Positions 13,001 through 22,299 of a stretch of 64,000 nucleotides of DNA are shown one piece after another; the first letter of the stretch is position 1; every line of letters starts with the position of its first letter. The stretch is taken from assembly GCF_000003815.2 (NCBI RefSeq), contig NC_049996.1:758789-822788 (forward strand). The letters are read 5' to 3'. The notes beneath the pieces are model-generated. The model was not told the origin of the DNA and searched no databases. It saw only the letters and a list, made by a program, of their open reading frames with translations. Source of the stretch: Branchiostoma floridae. Its lineage: Eukaryota; Chordata; Leptocardii; Amphioxiformes; Branchiostomatidae. Made by a program: the position numbers and the translations under genes.

Positions 13001-15559
13001 ATAGTCTAAGAACAGAATGACCCAACATAGAGCAGAATGATGTAACATAGAACTGAATGATAGAACATGAAGCAGGATGTTAGAACACAAAACAGATGAT
13101 AGAAGTTAACATTGATCAGATGACAGAACATAGAACAGAAATTCAAACTGATATCCATAGATTAACATGTCATAGTTACAGTTAGTGATGGTGCATGTTA
13201 CTGATTTCTTATAGTTAGAGTTTGCTTGTTTTGCAGTTGTAGTAACCTTTTCTGCCCTACACCAGGGTTTTTCACGGAGCATGATGATGATGATGATGAT
13301 GATGTTGATGACTGGTTTGTTAATCGTTCACACGCATGTGGACCAAACCATACCAATTGCATGGTCTTCAGATTTCTTGCATTGTCAAGTGTGAAATTTA
13401 TCATCCATTAAAACTTGTCATCTTAATTGTATAAGGAGCTGAAAAAGTTGCTTCAAATTTTAATGCGAAAATAAAACCTTTGGCACCTTTTTACAAATCA
13501 TTGTTGTCAAAAATTTAGAAAAGATCACATTGCAATCATCCTCAGAAATTTGATGAACTGAAACCACCTGTTTTAACTGTTCATAATGGACTTAATTGTT
13601 TATGAATAGAATTATCTTCCTTTTTTCTTCTTTGGTATACAGACTATGGTTCCATAATACATGGTGCTAATATCTTATTACATTACACCGCAAATTTTTT
13701 TCCAAAGTCATCCATTGGCCATACATATTTACCATTTTGAAACTGACCAATCGGGTTTCATGACCTCCAACCTTTCACCCTTGGAATGCCCTGTTCCCAT
13801 GGGAAACCAAATAACCTTTAACCTGTCCTGGTCTCCTCCTGCCTTGCTGTGATGCTGTACTACTACTGAAACCCTCCATTGTACTACTCCATCTGGTTGC
13901 GCCACCTATCACTTTACGATGGTACTGCAGTTGTGTGGATGGACTGCCAGTCGCACGTTTGTGACAAGGTATTGTAGTAACAACAGTACAGGAGAACTAC
14001 TGCACCTCTGCATGGATACTGAAAAGCAGTCACATGGTTAAATGTTATATTTCACTCAATATCAAGTGGTCACATCATTTCAATTCCTTGGTTTTCAGAC
14101 ACTTTCAAGGCAGCAAGAAAAAAATGCAAAAACAGAGGGCTAGGAACTGTAACGTTACATATATGTTACATACATTACGTACACTACCATATTCCCTCCC
14201 TGGCACTCATAGTGAAGACTTCTCCCTAAGACTGTGGTAAACAGTAGTTCAGAATTTTTCCCAAAATTCAGAATTTTTTTAAAGATCCAAGAACTACCAT
14301 TTGAGTTTCCCGAAAATGCAAATGCCCTTACCAGAACTAAGGAATTGACTTGATGTAGCCTTAAATTCTTGTACCTGGCATTCAAATAAACCTATATCTG
14401 CTACACACTCACTTCAGGCTATTTTTGCAAGGACCACAAAATGTAATGGACACAAAACCATAACCATATTCACCTGTAACACCTCTAAGCACCATAGACT
14501 AATAAAGTTCTTAAGGTTATTGTTAAAACAACCTTAATGATTTCAGCTCCTCGATGGCGGTCGGATCCGCATTAAGACCGTCGGCGAGAGATACACCCTC
14601 CGCCTGGACCGTGTCTCCTTCAGCGACACGGGAAAGTTCATCTGCGTGGCAACTAACCCCAGGGGAAAATGCGCCTGTGCGGTCTCGCTTCACGTGAACG
14701 TGGGTAGATCTGCAAGCCTTATTTTGCTACCATTTTCTCAAACAAAGTATGCACTCAATCAAAATATGCACCCGATTTGGAGCAAGTCTCATACAGATTG
14801 TTTATTGTTAAAATGACACCCATTAGTGAATACACGATATTGATCTGTGAGACTGAAATGTAAAATGGAAAAACTCAAATGAAGTATGCACCCCTTCTCA
14901 ACCAATTTTGAACAGACCTTGAACTGAATTTATGCAAACCCCAACTTTGGTAACAACTTGTAACAACTTTTCAAATTTGAAAAGTTTTTTAAAAGGGTGC
15001 TTTGTTTGGGAAAATATGGTACTGTATATCCTGAACAGGGCTAGAAAGAGTATTCTTTATCCCCACGCAGGTGCAGGCACGCTCTTAGTATACGCAGATT
15101 CGAACCCATGTCCCTGAAGTCAGCAAAGGAAAATCATAAAAGGATTCAGGTTCGAATCTGTGTATGAGAAAGAGGAACATGTAAAATTACTCATACCAGA
15201 TAAACCATTGCATTGCATACTGATATAAAACCTTGCCCTTAGATTGGTTCAATTGGATATTTTTTTACGACCTGGCCTAGCATTGATCTAATTGATTTGT
15301 ATAGAGCAGCAACCTAATTAAGATATCTTCCAGTTGACCTGCCATTATACTTCATGTTATATTCTTCGATAAATATGAACAATGATATAATTGATTTTGT
15401 TTTGTGTTCCTGTATTCTGCAGAGTTGATCCTGAAGTGCCATCACTCGGCAGACCTCTACAATGCTGCACCAACCAAGAACCTTCACGAATTCAACTGGA
15501 GAAGAACGTTGCATCAAAATCAACCACAAAAGTTTAAAAAAGGAACGCACACAAAATAG
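190..15559 (+). CDS. I-set Ig-repeat giant protein, 3' part of gene (16 exons)
   Basis: Exons, joined with consistent splice phases: 190-313, 1001-1357, 1970-2217, 2784-2901, 4298-4420, 4948-5140, 5886-6136, 6997-7090, 7673-7873 (broken), 8781-8910, 9566-9719 (or to a later donor), 10883-11008, 11628-11826, 12393-12525, 14547-14703, 15423-15559. They encode eight Ig domains. Most have W-L/F-x-x-G-K-E in strand C, G-T-x-T-C in strand F and a further Cys in strand G (pattern xCDIxL). Ig1-Ig5 and Ig7 lack the strand-B Cys (VTLRAEV). This pattern is known from intracellular I-set domains of muscle giants (titin, obscurin, SPEG, MYLK), so a sarcomeric or cytoskeletal scaffold is inferred. Most Ig units are split after a P-G motif by a phase-1 intron; Ig6 and Ig8 are split after W-L-K-x-G-x-E in phase 0. 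No kinase or Fn3 domain is seen here. The 5' part is outside the window. Which giant it is cannot be decided from this part. Confidence 0.85.
640..878 (-). mobile_element. tRNA-derived SINE copy in an intron
   Basis: On the minus strand the head (about 878-805) resembles a tRNA, with an A-box-like tggccaagtgggtagagtg and B-box ggttcaatccc. The body continues to about 640. The tail part (gtggcccaagagctacag...) reappears at 48150-48238 on the plus strand, showing it is a dispersed family. It is not a functional tRNA gene, since no clean cloverleaf is seen. Confidence 0.55.
1001..1357 (+). CDS. Ig gene exon 2: end of Ig1, linker, start of Ig2
   Basis: Acceptor catag|at and donor ccag|gtatac, phase 1 in and phase 1 out. 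It encodes VRWLFNDKEI and FEGTYTCIATTPHGTGRC for Ig1, then a Pro/Ser/Thr-rich linker of about 40 residues, then the first strands of Ig2 (IQEGQELNIRAEIPG). Confidence 0.88.
1970..2217 (+). CDS. Ig gene exon 3: end of Ig2
   Basis: Acceptor tatacag and donor gcagag|gtgaat, phase 1 in and phase 0 out. It encodes ITWLFNGKELKPSDEV, then SGTFTCIAKTPSGKTVC, and a charged linker. Reading through the donor meets a stop at once, which supports the splice site. Confidence 0.88.
2784..2901 (+). CDS. Ig gene exon 4: linker and strands A-B of Ig3
   Basis: Acceptor gtgcag and donor cctg|gtagga, phase 0 in and phase 1 out. It encodes a Gln-rich linker followed by FEVKEGQEVTLRAEIPG. Confidence 0.83.
3228..3449. 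mobile_element. MITE / foldback element, 222 bp
   Basis: The arm 3228-3288 (begins gctagttcacctttatctg) is the near-perfect reverse complement of 3390-3449 (ends cagataaaggtgaactagc), about 60 bp each. It carries no coding capacity and sits inside the intron 2902-4297. A target-site duplication is not clear, although TTAA lies near both ends. Confidence 0.85.
4006..4058 (+). repeat. (CA)n microsatellite
   Basis: Alternating CA, interrupted by ata, in the intron between Ig-gene exons 4 and 5. Confidence 0.95.
4298..4420 (+). CDS. Ig gene exon 5: middle of Ig3
   Basis: Acceptor tccccag and donor tcag|gtaaaa, phase 1 in and out. It encodes IMWMFEGKELSESDN and DVHILKINSVTCDYS. Ig3 alone is split by an additional intron (4421-4947) just before strand F. 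Confidence 0.85.
4948..5140 (+). CDS. Ig gene exon 6: strands F-G of Ig3, linker, start of Ig4
   Basis: Acceptor accacag and donor ccag|gtaggt, phase 1 in and out. It encodes KFTCVAKTDTGAATCDILL, a linker, and FEVKEGQEVNLRAEVPG. Confidence 0.86.
5886..6136 (+). CDS. Ig gene exon 7: end of Ig4
   Basis: Acceptor ctttcag and donor atgcag|gtagga, phase 1 in and phase 0 out. It encodes VKWFFNGKELSKSDQV and WAGTFTCSATTETGATTC, then a charged linker. Confidence 0.88.
6997..7090 (+). CDS. Ig gene exon 8: strands A-B of Ig5
   Basis: Acceptor ccttag and donor ccag|gtgaga, phase 0 in and phase 1 out. It encodes TEVTVKEGQEVTLQAGIPG. The second half of Ig5 is the broken exon at 7673-7873. Confidence 0.8.
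7164..7264. repeat. short imperfect foldback repeat
   Basis: The left arm (tggtgtattccatgttaccc) and right arm (gggtaaagtggaatacactg) are imperfect reverse complements about 100 bp apart, in the intron 7091-7672. It is probably a MITE remnant. Confidence 0.55.
7673..7873 (+). pseudogene. broken Ig exon 9 (second half of Ig5)
   Basis: The acceptor ttgtag and donor gagag|gtagga are intact. Downstream the frame reads DLHILTIPKIKKEHAGTYTC, a good Ig end, and leaves in phase 2, which matches exon 10. With the incoming phase 1 the frame meets TAG at 7687-7689, just before the strand-C Trp. A net one-base frame change is then needed before 7749. Skipping this exon, alone or with exon 8, does not restore the frame into exon 10. 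This is a sequencing error, a null allele or real decay. Confidence 0.7.
7924..8340 (-). mobile_element. tRNA-derived SINE, about 415 bp
   Basis: On the minus strand the tRNA-like head is at 8340-8265, with B-box-like ggatcgaatcc. A central block follows containing cccttgggaaaggcactt, then a tail to about 7924. A related, more degenerate copy with similar central sequence lies at 49668-49835. Confidence 0.7.
8781..8910 (+). CDS. Ig gene exon 10: first half of Ig6
   Basis: Acceptor tctgtag and donor gagag|gtaaga, phase 2 in and phase 0 out. It encodes PPDFKIKPRSQRVEKGGTVS and VSWLKDGRE, a classic I-set start. The split after strand C differs from the P-G split of the earlier domains. Confidence 0.88.
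9566..9719 (+). CDS. Ig gene exon 11: second half of Ig6 (to first donor)
   Basis: Acceptor tttcacag, phase 0 in. It encodes VLESSRITSKHVGKNYILEI and then GSYTCVGTNAAGQYSC and ATLHVYG. The first donor (tatg|gtaagt) ends the exon at 9719 in phase 1. The same donor recurs every 72 bp to 10367 and all are in the same frame, so the exon may be longer in some transcripts. Confidence 0.85.
9653..10372 (+). repeat. 10 x 72-bp in-frame tandem repeat of Ig strands F-G plus splice donor
   Basis: Ten copies of a 24-residue unit starting SYTCVGTNAAGQYSC and ending LHVYGK. Each unit contains strands F and G of Ig6 and ends with the donor tatg|gtaagt; the ninth has gtaggt and the tenth tacg|gtaagt. Differences between copies are few (AAS for AAG in copies 2 and 5, GLY for GQY in copy 6). 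The array is open throughout because 72 is divisible by three. Confidence 0.95.
10384..10652 (+). repeat. (GTGA)n microsatellite with an internal (GTCA)n block
   Basis: About 270 bp of GTGA tetranucleotides directly follow the 72-bp array. The repeat switches to GTCA around 10493-10529 and back. The unit repeatedly generates GTGAGT, a donor-like hexamer. Confidence 0.95.
10883..11008 (+). CDS. Ig gene exon 12: linker and strands A-B of Ig7
   Basis: Acceptor gtttccag and donor cctg|gtaagt, phase 1 in and out, which matches every donor of the 72-bp array. It encodes TRVEVPEEQQVSLQATLPG. Confidence 0.83.
11208..11625 (+). repeat. E-box-rich intronic region with 45-bp tandem repeat
   Basis: About four copies of a 45-bp unit (contains ttccaggtgtcagcatcac) lie at roughly 11325-11500. 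The wider region has about 16 CAGGTG or CACCTG hexamers in some 370 bp. The region also reads open by chance in both strands. Confidence 0.8.
11628..11826 (+). CDS. Ig gene exon 13: second half of Ig7
   Basis: Acceptor tttcag and donor aaaaa|gtaagt, phase 1 in and phase 2 out. It encodes VKWMYNGEGLQPS and EGTYTCEARGPTGVSKCDL. GC content is higher than in the flanking introns, as for the other exons. Confidence 0.88.
12393..12525 (+). CDS. Ig gene exon 14: first half of Ig8
   Basis: Acceptor cccacag and donor ggag|gtaaag, phase 2 in and phase 0 out. It encodes MVPPDFVSQPKPATVGEGES and VHWLKNGQE. Unlike most of the others, this domain keeps a strand-B Cys (EFCCQITG). Confidence 0.88.
12880..13145 (+). 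repeat. degenerate short tandem repeat in intron
   Basis: Repeated variants of tagaacagaatga with a rough period near 20 bp. It is non-coding, in the last large intron (12526-14546), which otherwise shows no gene. A (GAT)n run lies at 13279-13309. Confidence 0.55.
14547..14703 (+). CDS. Ig gene exon 15: second half of Ig8
   Basis: Acceptor atttcag and donor gtgg|gtagat, phase 0 in and phase 1 out. It encodes LLDGGRIRIKTVGERYTLRL and TGKFICVATNPRGKCAC, the last recognisable Ig domain of the gene. Confidence 0.87.
15080..15178. repeat. foldback repeat, about 95 bp
   Basis: The left arm (tacgcagattcgaacc) pairs with the right arm (ggttcgaatctgtgta). The B-box-like ggttcgaatct is part of the inverted repeat; no tRNA structure surrounds it. 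It lies in the last intron. Confidence 0.6.
15423..15559 (+). CDS. Ig gene exon 16: C-terminal tail and stop
   Basis: Acceptor attctgcag is preceded by a T-rich tract. In phase 1, as required by exon 15, it reads ELILKCHHSADLYN and ends KKGTHTK with TAG at 15557-15559. The other frames stop quickly. The tail has no recognised domain, so the exon is supported only by splice phase and the stop. Confidence 0.55.
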
Positions 15560-15823
15560 AGATTTCATAAGGTTCTGAAGATATGACTTGGCAAGTTTTT
15601 ATTCTTGGCGACAAAAAAAAAACTTTACATAATGCAAACCGCAACTATTCATGAAGAACCCACCTCTGTATTCTACTTACGTCTTAGACTTGGCTTATGT
15701 CTTCAACTTGGCTTCTTCAGAGACGGCTTCTTCTAAGTCTTTACAAACTTTATTATACATCTAAGTTTTACAGTCACTTTATCTTCTACGGTATTTTTCT
15801 TGGTTATTTGTCGCAAGGTCTCA

Positions 15824-15829
15824 AATAAA
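15824..15829 (+). terminator. poly(A) signal AATAAA of the Ig gene
   Basis: AATAAA lies 265 bp after the predicted stop at 15559, with a second at 15860-15865. The spacing is suitable for a short 3' UTR. Confidence 0.5.
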
Positions 15830-15869
15830 TGCTTCAATCTGGAATTAAATGAAAATGTGAATAAAAAGG

Positions 15870-18124
15870 TACCGACAATGTTAGAATCACTGCATTGATG
15901 TTAAAAATACAAAATACAAATGTTGAATGCTGCACTTTTTGTTGTGCAAAGCTGAATGTCTAATGCAAGTGTTAATTAGTGCGTTGTGCCGCTCTATTGA
16001 TAAATGTACCAACTAGTAAAACTCTGAAATTTCCTAGTTCTTCCTCTTTCTTGTGATTAGGTTTAGTTTTTCCCTTCAAACAGTTTATATTCTTTTGTAA
16101 AACTTTGCCTATGAGCTTGATTAAGTGCAGGTGAGAACAAAAATGAAGTTTGAATCAACATACGTTTAGGGCAATGACTTGACAATAATTTGCATGCCTT
16201 GATTTTAGTGTGCAGATAGGGGCATTGTTAAGTCTATAAGTCGTTTTGTGCCCAACTTGAATGATTATGAAAACTAGCAAAATTATTTATCCTGAATTAC
16301 AACACACTACTGTAGTTTCTTTTACCAGTGAATATTGAATGCAATACAAGAAAAAGTAGCTAGTTTGACAAGTGATATGCAATATTTATCAACATTTTAT
16401 TATACATCTGTACATGATTTTGAATAGTATATATGTTACTGTAGATAATAGCTTTTTATTTTGACTTTATCTACCTACTGCACCCTACGGCAAAACAGAC
16501 TGTCAACTTGGCCAGTAAAGCTACCTGGAAATGTATGCCATTTCCAATGACACACTATTTGGCTCGCCCCTGAGGCGTTTCCAAAAAAGGTGGTTTGGCT
16601 GTGAGATGTACAAGTTTGCAGTAAGGGGTTGTATTAGGAAAGAACACCACCCGTGGCATTTATTGCCATAGCTTGTTTATTGTAAGGCCTGAAAACAATG
16701 GATTAAGAGAAAATGTTGTTCTTGCCACTGGCAAATAAAAAAATCACTTTCATATTTTCGTTTTGTTTATTGATATGACTGTATATATGTTATATTAATA
16801 GGCTTGGATACTAAATTAGTAGCTGTAAGAACTGCAGATAGTAACTGCATCGTACCGTACATGGGAAAGGACAAGCTCAAGCCAACCGTTCACACTTGCG
16901 CCACATCTTCAGAAAAGACGCTGGAGCCGTATAGGCACTTTATTCGAACCCATACACAACAAACATGTTTCGCCGTGTGGCTTCCTTAGTGTTAAGGGCT
17001 CGAACTGCGGATAGTTACTGTATAATAGTAAATGAAATGATATGGTTCAGATTAAAACACAGGTAGCCTGGAAAGGTTTTCAGCAGGTATCTTGCAGATG
17101 TAAATTAAGGGGGATGCCATCCTATCTAACTGCAGATAGTAACTGACAGGTATAATAATGAAATAAACACTCACATATGCAACTTCAATGAAACATCCCC
17201 ACTGTAAAAAAACAGTTTCACCTAACGTTGGAGTAAATCTGGGTTGCAAAGGAATGGTTCAAGCACTCTCGTATGGCGAGACGGCGATAATGCCTACTAG
17301 TAGTTATTTGTTATTGGGTGGGCCGACTCCTTTCTCCTCGCAGCCAGTGGCTGAATTGTTAGGAACGTGCAATAGGCGGGGCTAAATCGCAGGGTCTGGA
17401 GCAGCTGCCATTCGTTGCAAACTCAGGTGACATCAATTCGTTTCTTTCCATAACTCCAAAACAGTCATTGTTGGAACAGATCTACATGTACCTTCATAGA
17501 ATCAAATTATATTGCCAATATTTGGTAACAAAGCACGTCATTTTCATGTAACCAATCAGCATTTCACACCATGAAGACGAACCCTGACACTAAGTATTTA
17601 CAGTCAGCCACATCTGTCCAGCTCGCACCAGACAGGTGATGAATTAAGCCTATAATTAGTATTTATTTATTTATGTATTTATTTATTTATTATTGGCTCA
17701 GCAGAGAGGAATGAAAATGAGCAGGATATGCAACTGAGAAAGACAGGAAAGAGGGCCAGAAGTTTGTACGGGGCTTAACGGATGGCAAGCAGGAGCATTA
17801 GGCAGGATAAAATGGAAGAATAGAAGCGGAAAGAAAGGTCTTAGAGAATATTTTGCAGTTAGGATCGTGCTTTCTTACGTTCATTGTGATACGAACCAAT
17901 CAGCATTAATCAAGGTGTTGAAATTAATGCCATGGTTCTGAAGCGACCTCTAGCTCATCTAGCAGCCTATTGAATTATTGGAGGAGAAATCGTGCCCAGC
18001 AGTTTGTTGTTACTGTAAACTTTCCTCGTTTCCAAAAAAAGTAGCCAGACATGGCTTAATCATGTCGTCTTGCGGTACATTCTTACAGGTGGTCGCGGAA
18101 CCCTGCGCCACGTGGAGGTTGTGG

Positions 18125-18156
<32 letters not shown>

Positions 18157-18560
18157 GCTGCTGCTTTCTTTTCTAACGTTTTTTATCATGCAAAAGTCAA
18201 AATTTATCCCATGGTAGAAGGCCGAAGGCAGTATCTAGAATGAACTCGATGTACGTACCATAGAACACCTAGCCGGTTACAAACACGGCTCAAAAGCCCC
18301 GCCTAACGGGTTGAAATATCATTGCAGAAATAAAACGCATCAAATACCGGGAAAAAACACTTTAAGTTCCAGGAGTCCTAATGTGTAAAACTTGATGTCA
18401 GAAACTGACTTACCATCACGTTATTATGAGCAATAGATTAAAAAATCTCTTCATCGAAAGATAAAACCATAATTAAATCAAAGCAACTTTGTGTTGTCTA
18501 TCAAATTATGAGTAATCTAATAATAATAATCAAAACGGAATGCAAATTTTGATGATTGGA
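15870..18560. other. non-coding interval
   Basis: AT-rich sequence without convincing exons. It holds a thrice-occurring phrase (gaactgcagatagtaactg and variants near 16830, 16997 and 17131), an (ATTT)n run near 17657-17690 and a (TTG)n run at 18117-18160. Confidence 0.6.
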
Positions 18561-18592
18561 CAGCACAGGTGGTAAGACCACGCCGTTTCAAG

Positions 18593-18670
18593 ATGGCGAG
18601 TGTTTCTGGAAGGGACAGAACACGGAGGTTAAATTTGCCCTTGGAAGTCTCGCTACGTTGGTTTTGGGTG
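18593..18670 (+). CDS. possible first coding exon of an unidentified gene
   Basis: The ATG at 18593 is in good context (ttcaagatggcg) and is followed by 26 codons, MASVSGRDRTRRLNLP onward, to a strong donor gggtg|gtgagt. Phase 0 out matches the phase 0 start of the candidate exon 20574-20701. No homologue is recognised. It could be an unspliced chance ORF. Confidence 0.25.
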
Positions 18671-19079
18671 GTGAGTAGTGTACAACACTGTCTTCTATAT
18701 TCTTGGGATCATTTGGACCGTATGTATTTCAGCGAAATGAAGCAAAACACAAAGTAGCGTAAGGTCTTTGTCATAGCCGTGCCCAATGTTTAGTCCTGCA
18801 CTTAGTAAAACCGCCACTGAGGGGCGCTCCTTTGAGTTACTTCAACTACATGTACTTGGTATCCAGGACCAGATCGATCCAGGATGTATGTATTTTCTGT
18901 GCTATTCGACAAGGCCCAATTACTTTAAAAATGGAAGTACATTTGAATCACTATCACAATCGAAGACTGCGGCCATTGGAATCTATGCTGAACCATACGG
19001 TATTAATAATGTCTTGTCTACAATAACAGCAGTCATAGTTTAGACCCAGTTTTATGATTTGTTCTATTAACGATAACTA

Positions 19080-19198
19080 CTCTCCAAGCAGAGGTTCGGC
19101 CTCGGCGGACATGAAGAGAATGTTAAAAAGTAAAAAGCCAGACAAAATCACATAAAACGCGTCAAAAACAGCCGGAGCCAAACACCTGCTTGGAAAGA
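19080..19198. mobile_element. degenerate foldback element of the CTCTCCAAGCAGAGG family
   Basis: The left end reads ctctccaagcagaggttcgg and the right end is its imperfect reverse complement (ccggagccaaacacctgctt). The same terminal motif occurs at 59145 and, inverted at both ends, at 60460-60562. Confidence 0.55.
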
Positions 19199-19491
19199 AG
19201 GGTGGTCGTCTATCTCGCGAATTGTCCCTCAGGCATGGCAAACATTTTAGATGCACTTTGTAAACAAATCGCTAAGAGACGCTGTGAGACCGTGTTAGTA
19301 CTACAACTGCAGTTTGTATTTACGCCGCTAGATGTCCCTAATAGCATGCGTTGTTCTGTTGATTTCAACAACAGCACTTCGTCCTTGTTTCTTCGTTCCT
19401 GAAGCTAGAATTCCTTGTATTTTGATGTAAAATGGGCATTTCCGACTTGCGGCTTGGTACAGGGACTCAACAGCGCCGGTTTTGACGAATG

Positions 19492-19528
19492 TGACGTCAA
19501 CTAAAGCAAAATCTAGACTGACCGTCAG
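19492..19528 (+). promoter_or_regulatory. CRE-like site and possible non-coding first exon
   Basis: A perfect CRE palindrome TGACGTCA lies at 19492-19499. About 30 bp later there is a strong donor, gtcag|gtaagt, at 19528/19529. Together they look like a promoter with a short untranslated first exon, perhaps for the candidate exons at 20574 and 21538. Only the motifs are seen; transcription is inferred. Confidence 0.3.
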
Positions 19529-20099
19529 GTAAGTATGAAACGAATGGGAGGTGGGCGCGCCCAGTGTGACATTTTAAAGCGAACTAGCACCAAATTAACC
19601 GGTTAATCTCGATAAAAGTAGAATTCAATGTTATCTTAAATGCTTCTCCTAAATGTCAATGACATTTCAGCTCTGTTTGTCCTTACTATTGGTATTAAAG
19701 TAACGTTACGTCTCTGATGTAGAAAAATTGGGTTTACGGAAAAAACAGGGCTGTCACATGAAGTCGGGTCACCCAACCCCCTTGGCTTCACAATGGAAAC
19801 TCCTCAGAATGGCAAATCTTCATACATATTGCATAATATGTATATTATTGTGCATATCTTTGCCTAAGCTACCTGCATGCCTAAAATGATGGAATCCATC
19901 ATTCCTTTTTGCAGCTATCCTCTTTGGAATGTTTTGATAAAAAAATTCCCTTGCAGTTCCAAAATTAAATGTTAAAGAGGTTCAAACCTGCCCCACCTTG
20001 TCCTGATCTTGAAAACTACCTGCCACCCAAATTTCAAGATTATACCATGTTTGGGACAAGAGATCAACTGAAAAAAGAAACACTATGATAGAATATTGT

Positions 20100-20315
20100 C
20101 ATTATACTCCCGTCACATGTAGCAAAAATCGATCAGACGACGAGTCTGCAAGCTCTAAGTTACATGACCCTGATACCCTAAAGAGGCATGACCCTGATAC
20201 CCACGAAGAAATGGCAGAGTTCCCCCTTCCTGTCAGGGTCATGCCTACTCATAATTTAGAGCTCGCAGACTCGTTGTCTGATCGATTTTCGGTACATGTG
20301 ACGGGGGTAATAATG
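20100..20315. mobile_element. MITE / foldback element, about 216 bp
   Basis: The left arm (cccgtcacatgtagcaaaaa, then atcgatcagacgacgagtct) is the imperfect reverse complement of the right arm (agactcgttgtctgatcgat, then acatgtgacggg). The arms are about 65 bp. It has no coding capacity. Confidence 0.8.
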
Positions 20316-20573
20316 ATTCAAATGACCACTGATTTTGCATAATTTCTCATTCATTTTGTACATTTTTGTCGAAGCAACCTACATTCCAAAAATAAAAAAG
20401 AATTGTATGCCTGCCTTGAGTTATCGTCTTTTTGTTTTTTGAATTTTTTTTTTTACAAATTAAAATGCCTCTGATATTCCAGACCTTAAGTCACTAGGGG
20501 GCCCAAACTGATGTCAGTTATCAAGAATTTCAACCATTGCCATGCAAATTTGTTGTTTGATTGTCTTCCACAG

Positions 20574-20701
20574 TGGATGAGTCACATACAGAGTACATTA
20601 AGAATTATACAGGTGACTGGTGTAAGAGATGAACATCATACTCTTGACTCCCTTCCTTGTTTGATGATAGCAAGGAGGTTAAAAAACCTCCTTGATGACA
20701 G
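20574..20701 (+). CDS. candidate internal exon of an unidentified gene
   Basis: Acceptor cttccacag and donor gacag|gtaagt, with an open frame of 42 codons (WMSHIQSTLRIIQVTG ... RRLKNLLDD), phase 2 out. A start at 20577 is possible if the first exon is untranslated. The next exon may begin at 20788 (short, soon stopped) or at 21538, where the frame continues FGEDDTVYLTMFL. Caution: the last part is a 24-bp hairpin (20671-20694) also found at 30104-30127, so some of this exon may be repeat. No homologue is recognised. Confidence 0.3.
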
Positions 20702-21537
20702 GTAAGTGATGTTGAGGTGAGGACAACATTCCCATTGAGTCTGGTATACAAACATTTTACAACTTTGTTCTTCTGACTTAATTCCAGGTTACTGTTACAG
20801 TCTTCTTTCTCTGAAACATGTAAGTGTTTGGTGTTAAATCATTTTTATGAATGTTACGACAATTTGTTGCACTGAAGCTGGTGTGTTACGCCGAAGGGCG
20901 GTTATACCGGCTGTATAGTTGTAATTGTATAATTTTTATGTAGTTGTAATTGTACTACTTTGAAAGTTCTGAAAAGTTTCCTTTTATCATGGTGATAATG
21001 GTATTGACTTCATGATTATCTAAGGTAGTCATCTCTTTTCCCTTAATGTCCAGTAGAAACATTGAGTGAATTTTGTTGAACTGATGTTTGAAATACTTTT
21101 CCATGTGTCATTCACTGAGTGTTAAGAACTGACTCTTGTGTCAATAGCATTAGATTGTTGGATATGATGTTGTGATGTTTTTGTGAGCTAGCATGAATTT
21201 TAAATGATGTTTTGTCAACATGAGATGTGTGTTTTCATATTTGTATGGATCGTTTTGATGTAATTGTGTTGTTTTATTATAGTGTTATTGTTGTTTGATC
21301 ATGGTACTTTAAGTTCACTTGTTACTGACTTGTTACTGCTGTTTTGTTTTCTTTTATGTCACTAACCTAAGGCTTCTTACCCCCAACCCAAAGCAGGTTT
21401 TAGAATTGTAACAAATGTTGTGAATATTATTGAATATTATCAATGTGTCTTGTCAGAGAACAACCATGTTCTGTGAATATTCTTAGTGTAAATTTGGCAT
21501 ATGATTTTTCTGAATGAGTTTTTCTTTTTCACCCTAG

Positions 21538-21919
21538 GTTTGGGGAAGATGATACTGTATACCTGACCATGTTCCTGTGTTCCAGTGGGACCTGTCAGCT
21601 CTCCTGTGGGACCTGTCAGCTCTCCTGTGGGACCTGTCAGCTATCCTGTGTGCCTGTCCATATTCCAGGAGGACCTGTCTGTGTTCCTGTGGGACCTGTC
21701 AGCTCTCCTGTGTGCCTGTCCATATTCCAGGAGGACCTGTCTGTGTTCCTGTGGGACCTGTCAGCTATCCTGTGTGCCTGTCCATATTCCAGGAGGACCT
21801 GTCTGTGTTCCTGTGGGACCTGTCAGCTATCCTGTGTGCCTGTCCATATTCCAGGAGGACCTGTCTGTGTTCCTGTGGGACCTGTCAGCTATCCTGTGTG
21901 CCTGTCCATATTCCAGTAG
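21538..21919 (+). CDS. candidate exon running into a minisatellite
   Basis: Acceptor ttcaccctag. In the phase required by the exon at 20574-20701 it reads FGEDDTVYLTMFLCSSGTC, then enters the 62-bp repeat array. It stays open for about 116 further residues to TAG at 21917-21919, in a variant repeat copy. Whether the repeat is translated is unknown. All three frames of the array are open, so openness alone is weak evidence. Confidence 0.2.
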
Positions 21920-22204
21920 GACCTGTCTGTGTTCCTGTGGGACCTGTCAGCTATCCTGTGTGCCTGTCCATATTCCAGGAGGACCTGTCTGTGTTCCTGT
22001 GGGACCTGTCAGCTATCCTGTGTGCCTGTCCATATTCCAGGAGGACCTGTCTGTGTTCCTGTGGGACCTGTCAGCTATCCTGTGTGCCTGTCCATATTCC
22101 AGGAGGACCTGTTTGTGTTCCTGTGGGACCTGTCAGCTATCCTGTGTGCCTGTCCATATTCCAGGAGGACCTGTTTGTGTTCCTGTGGGACCTGTCAGCT
22201 TTCC
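21585..22204 (+). repeat. 62-bp minisatellite, about nine copies, built from about 21-bp modules
   Basis: It starts with three 21-bp units (gtgggacctgtcagctctcct). Then come 62-bp units made of that module, a 23-bp module containing gcctgtccatattccagga, and an 18-bp module (ggacctgtctgtgttcct). Because 62 is not divisible by three, the reading frame rotates each copy, yet the array is nearly stop-free in all three forward frames. Confidence 0.93.
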
Positions 22205-22299
22205 ACCAGACAAGAGAACATCGGACCTGACTGTGAGTTAGCTTTGATTTTCAGAATTATTTCAGAAATGGGGTCTGCATGCCGCAAGGTGTAATCAGC

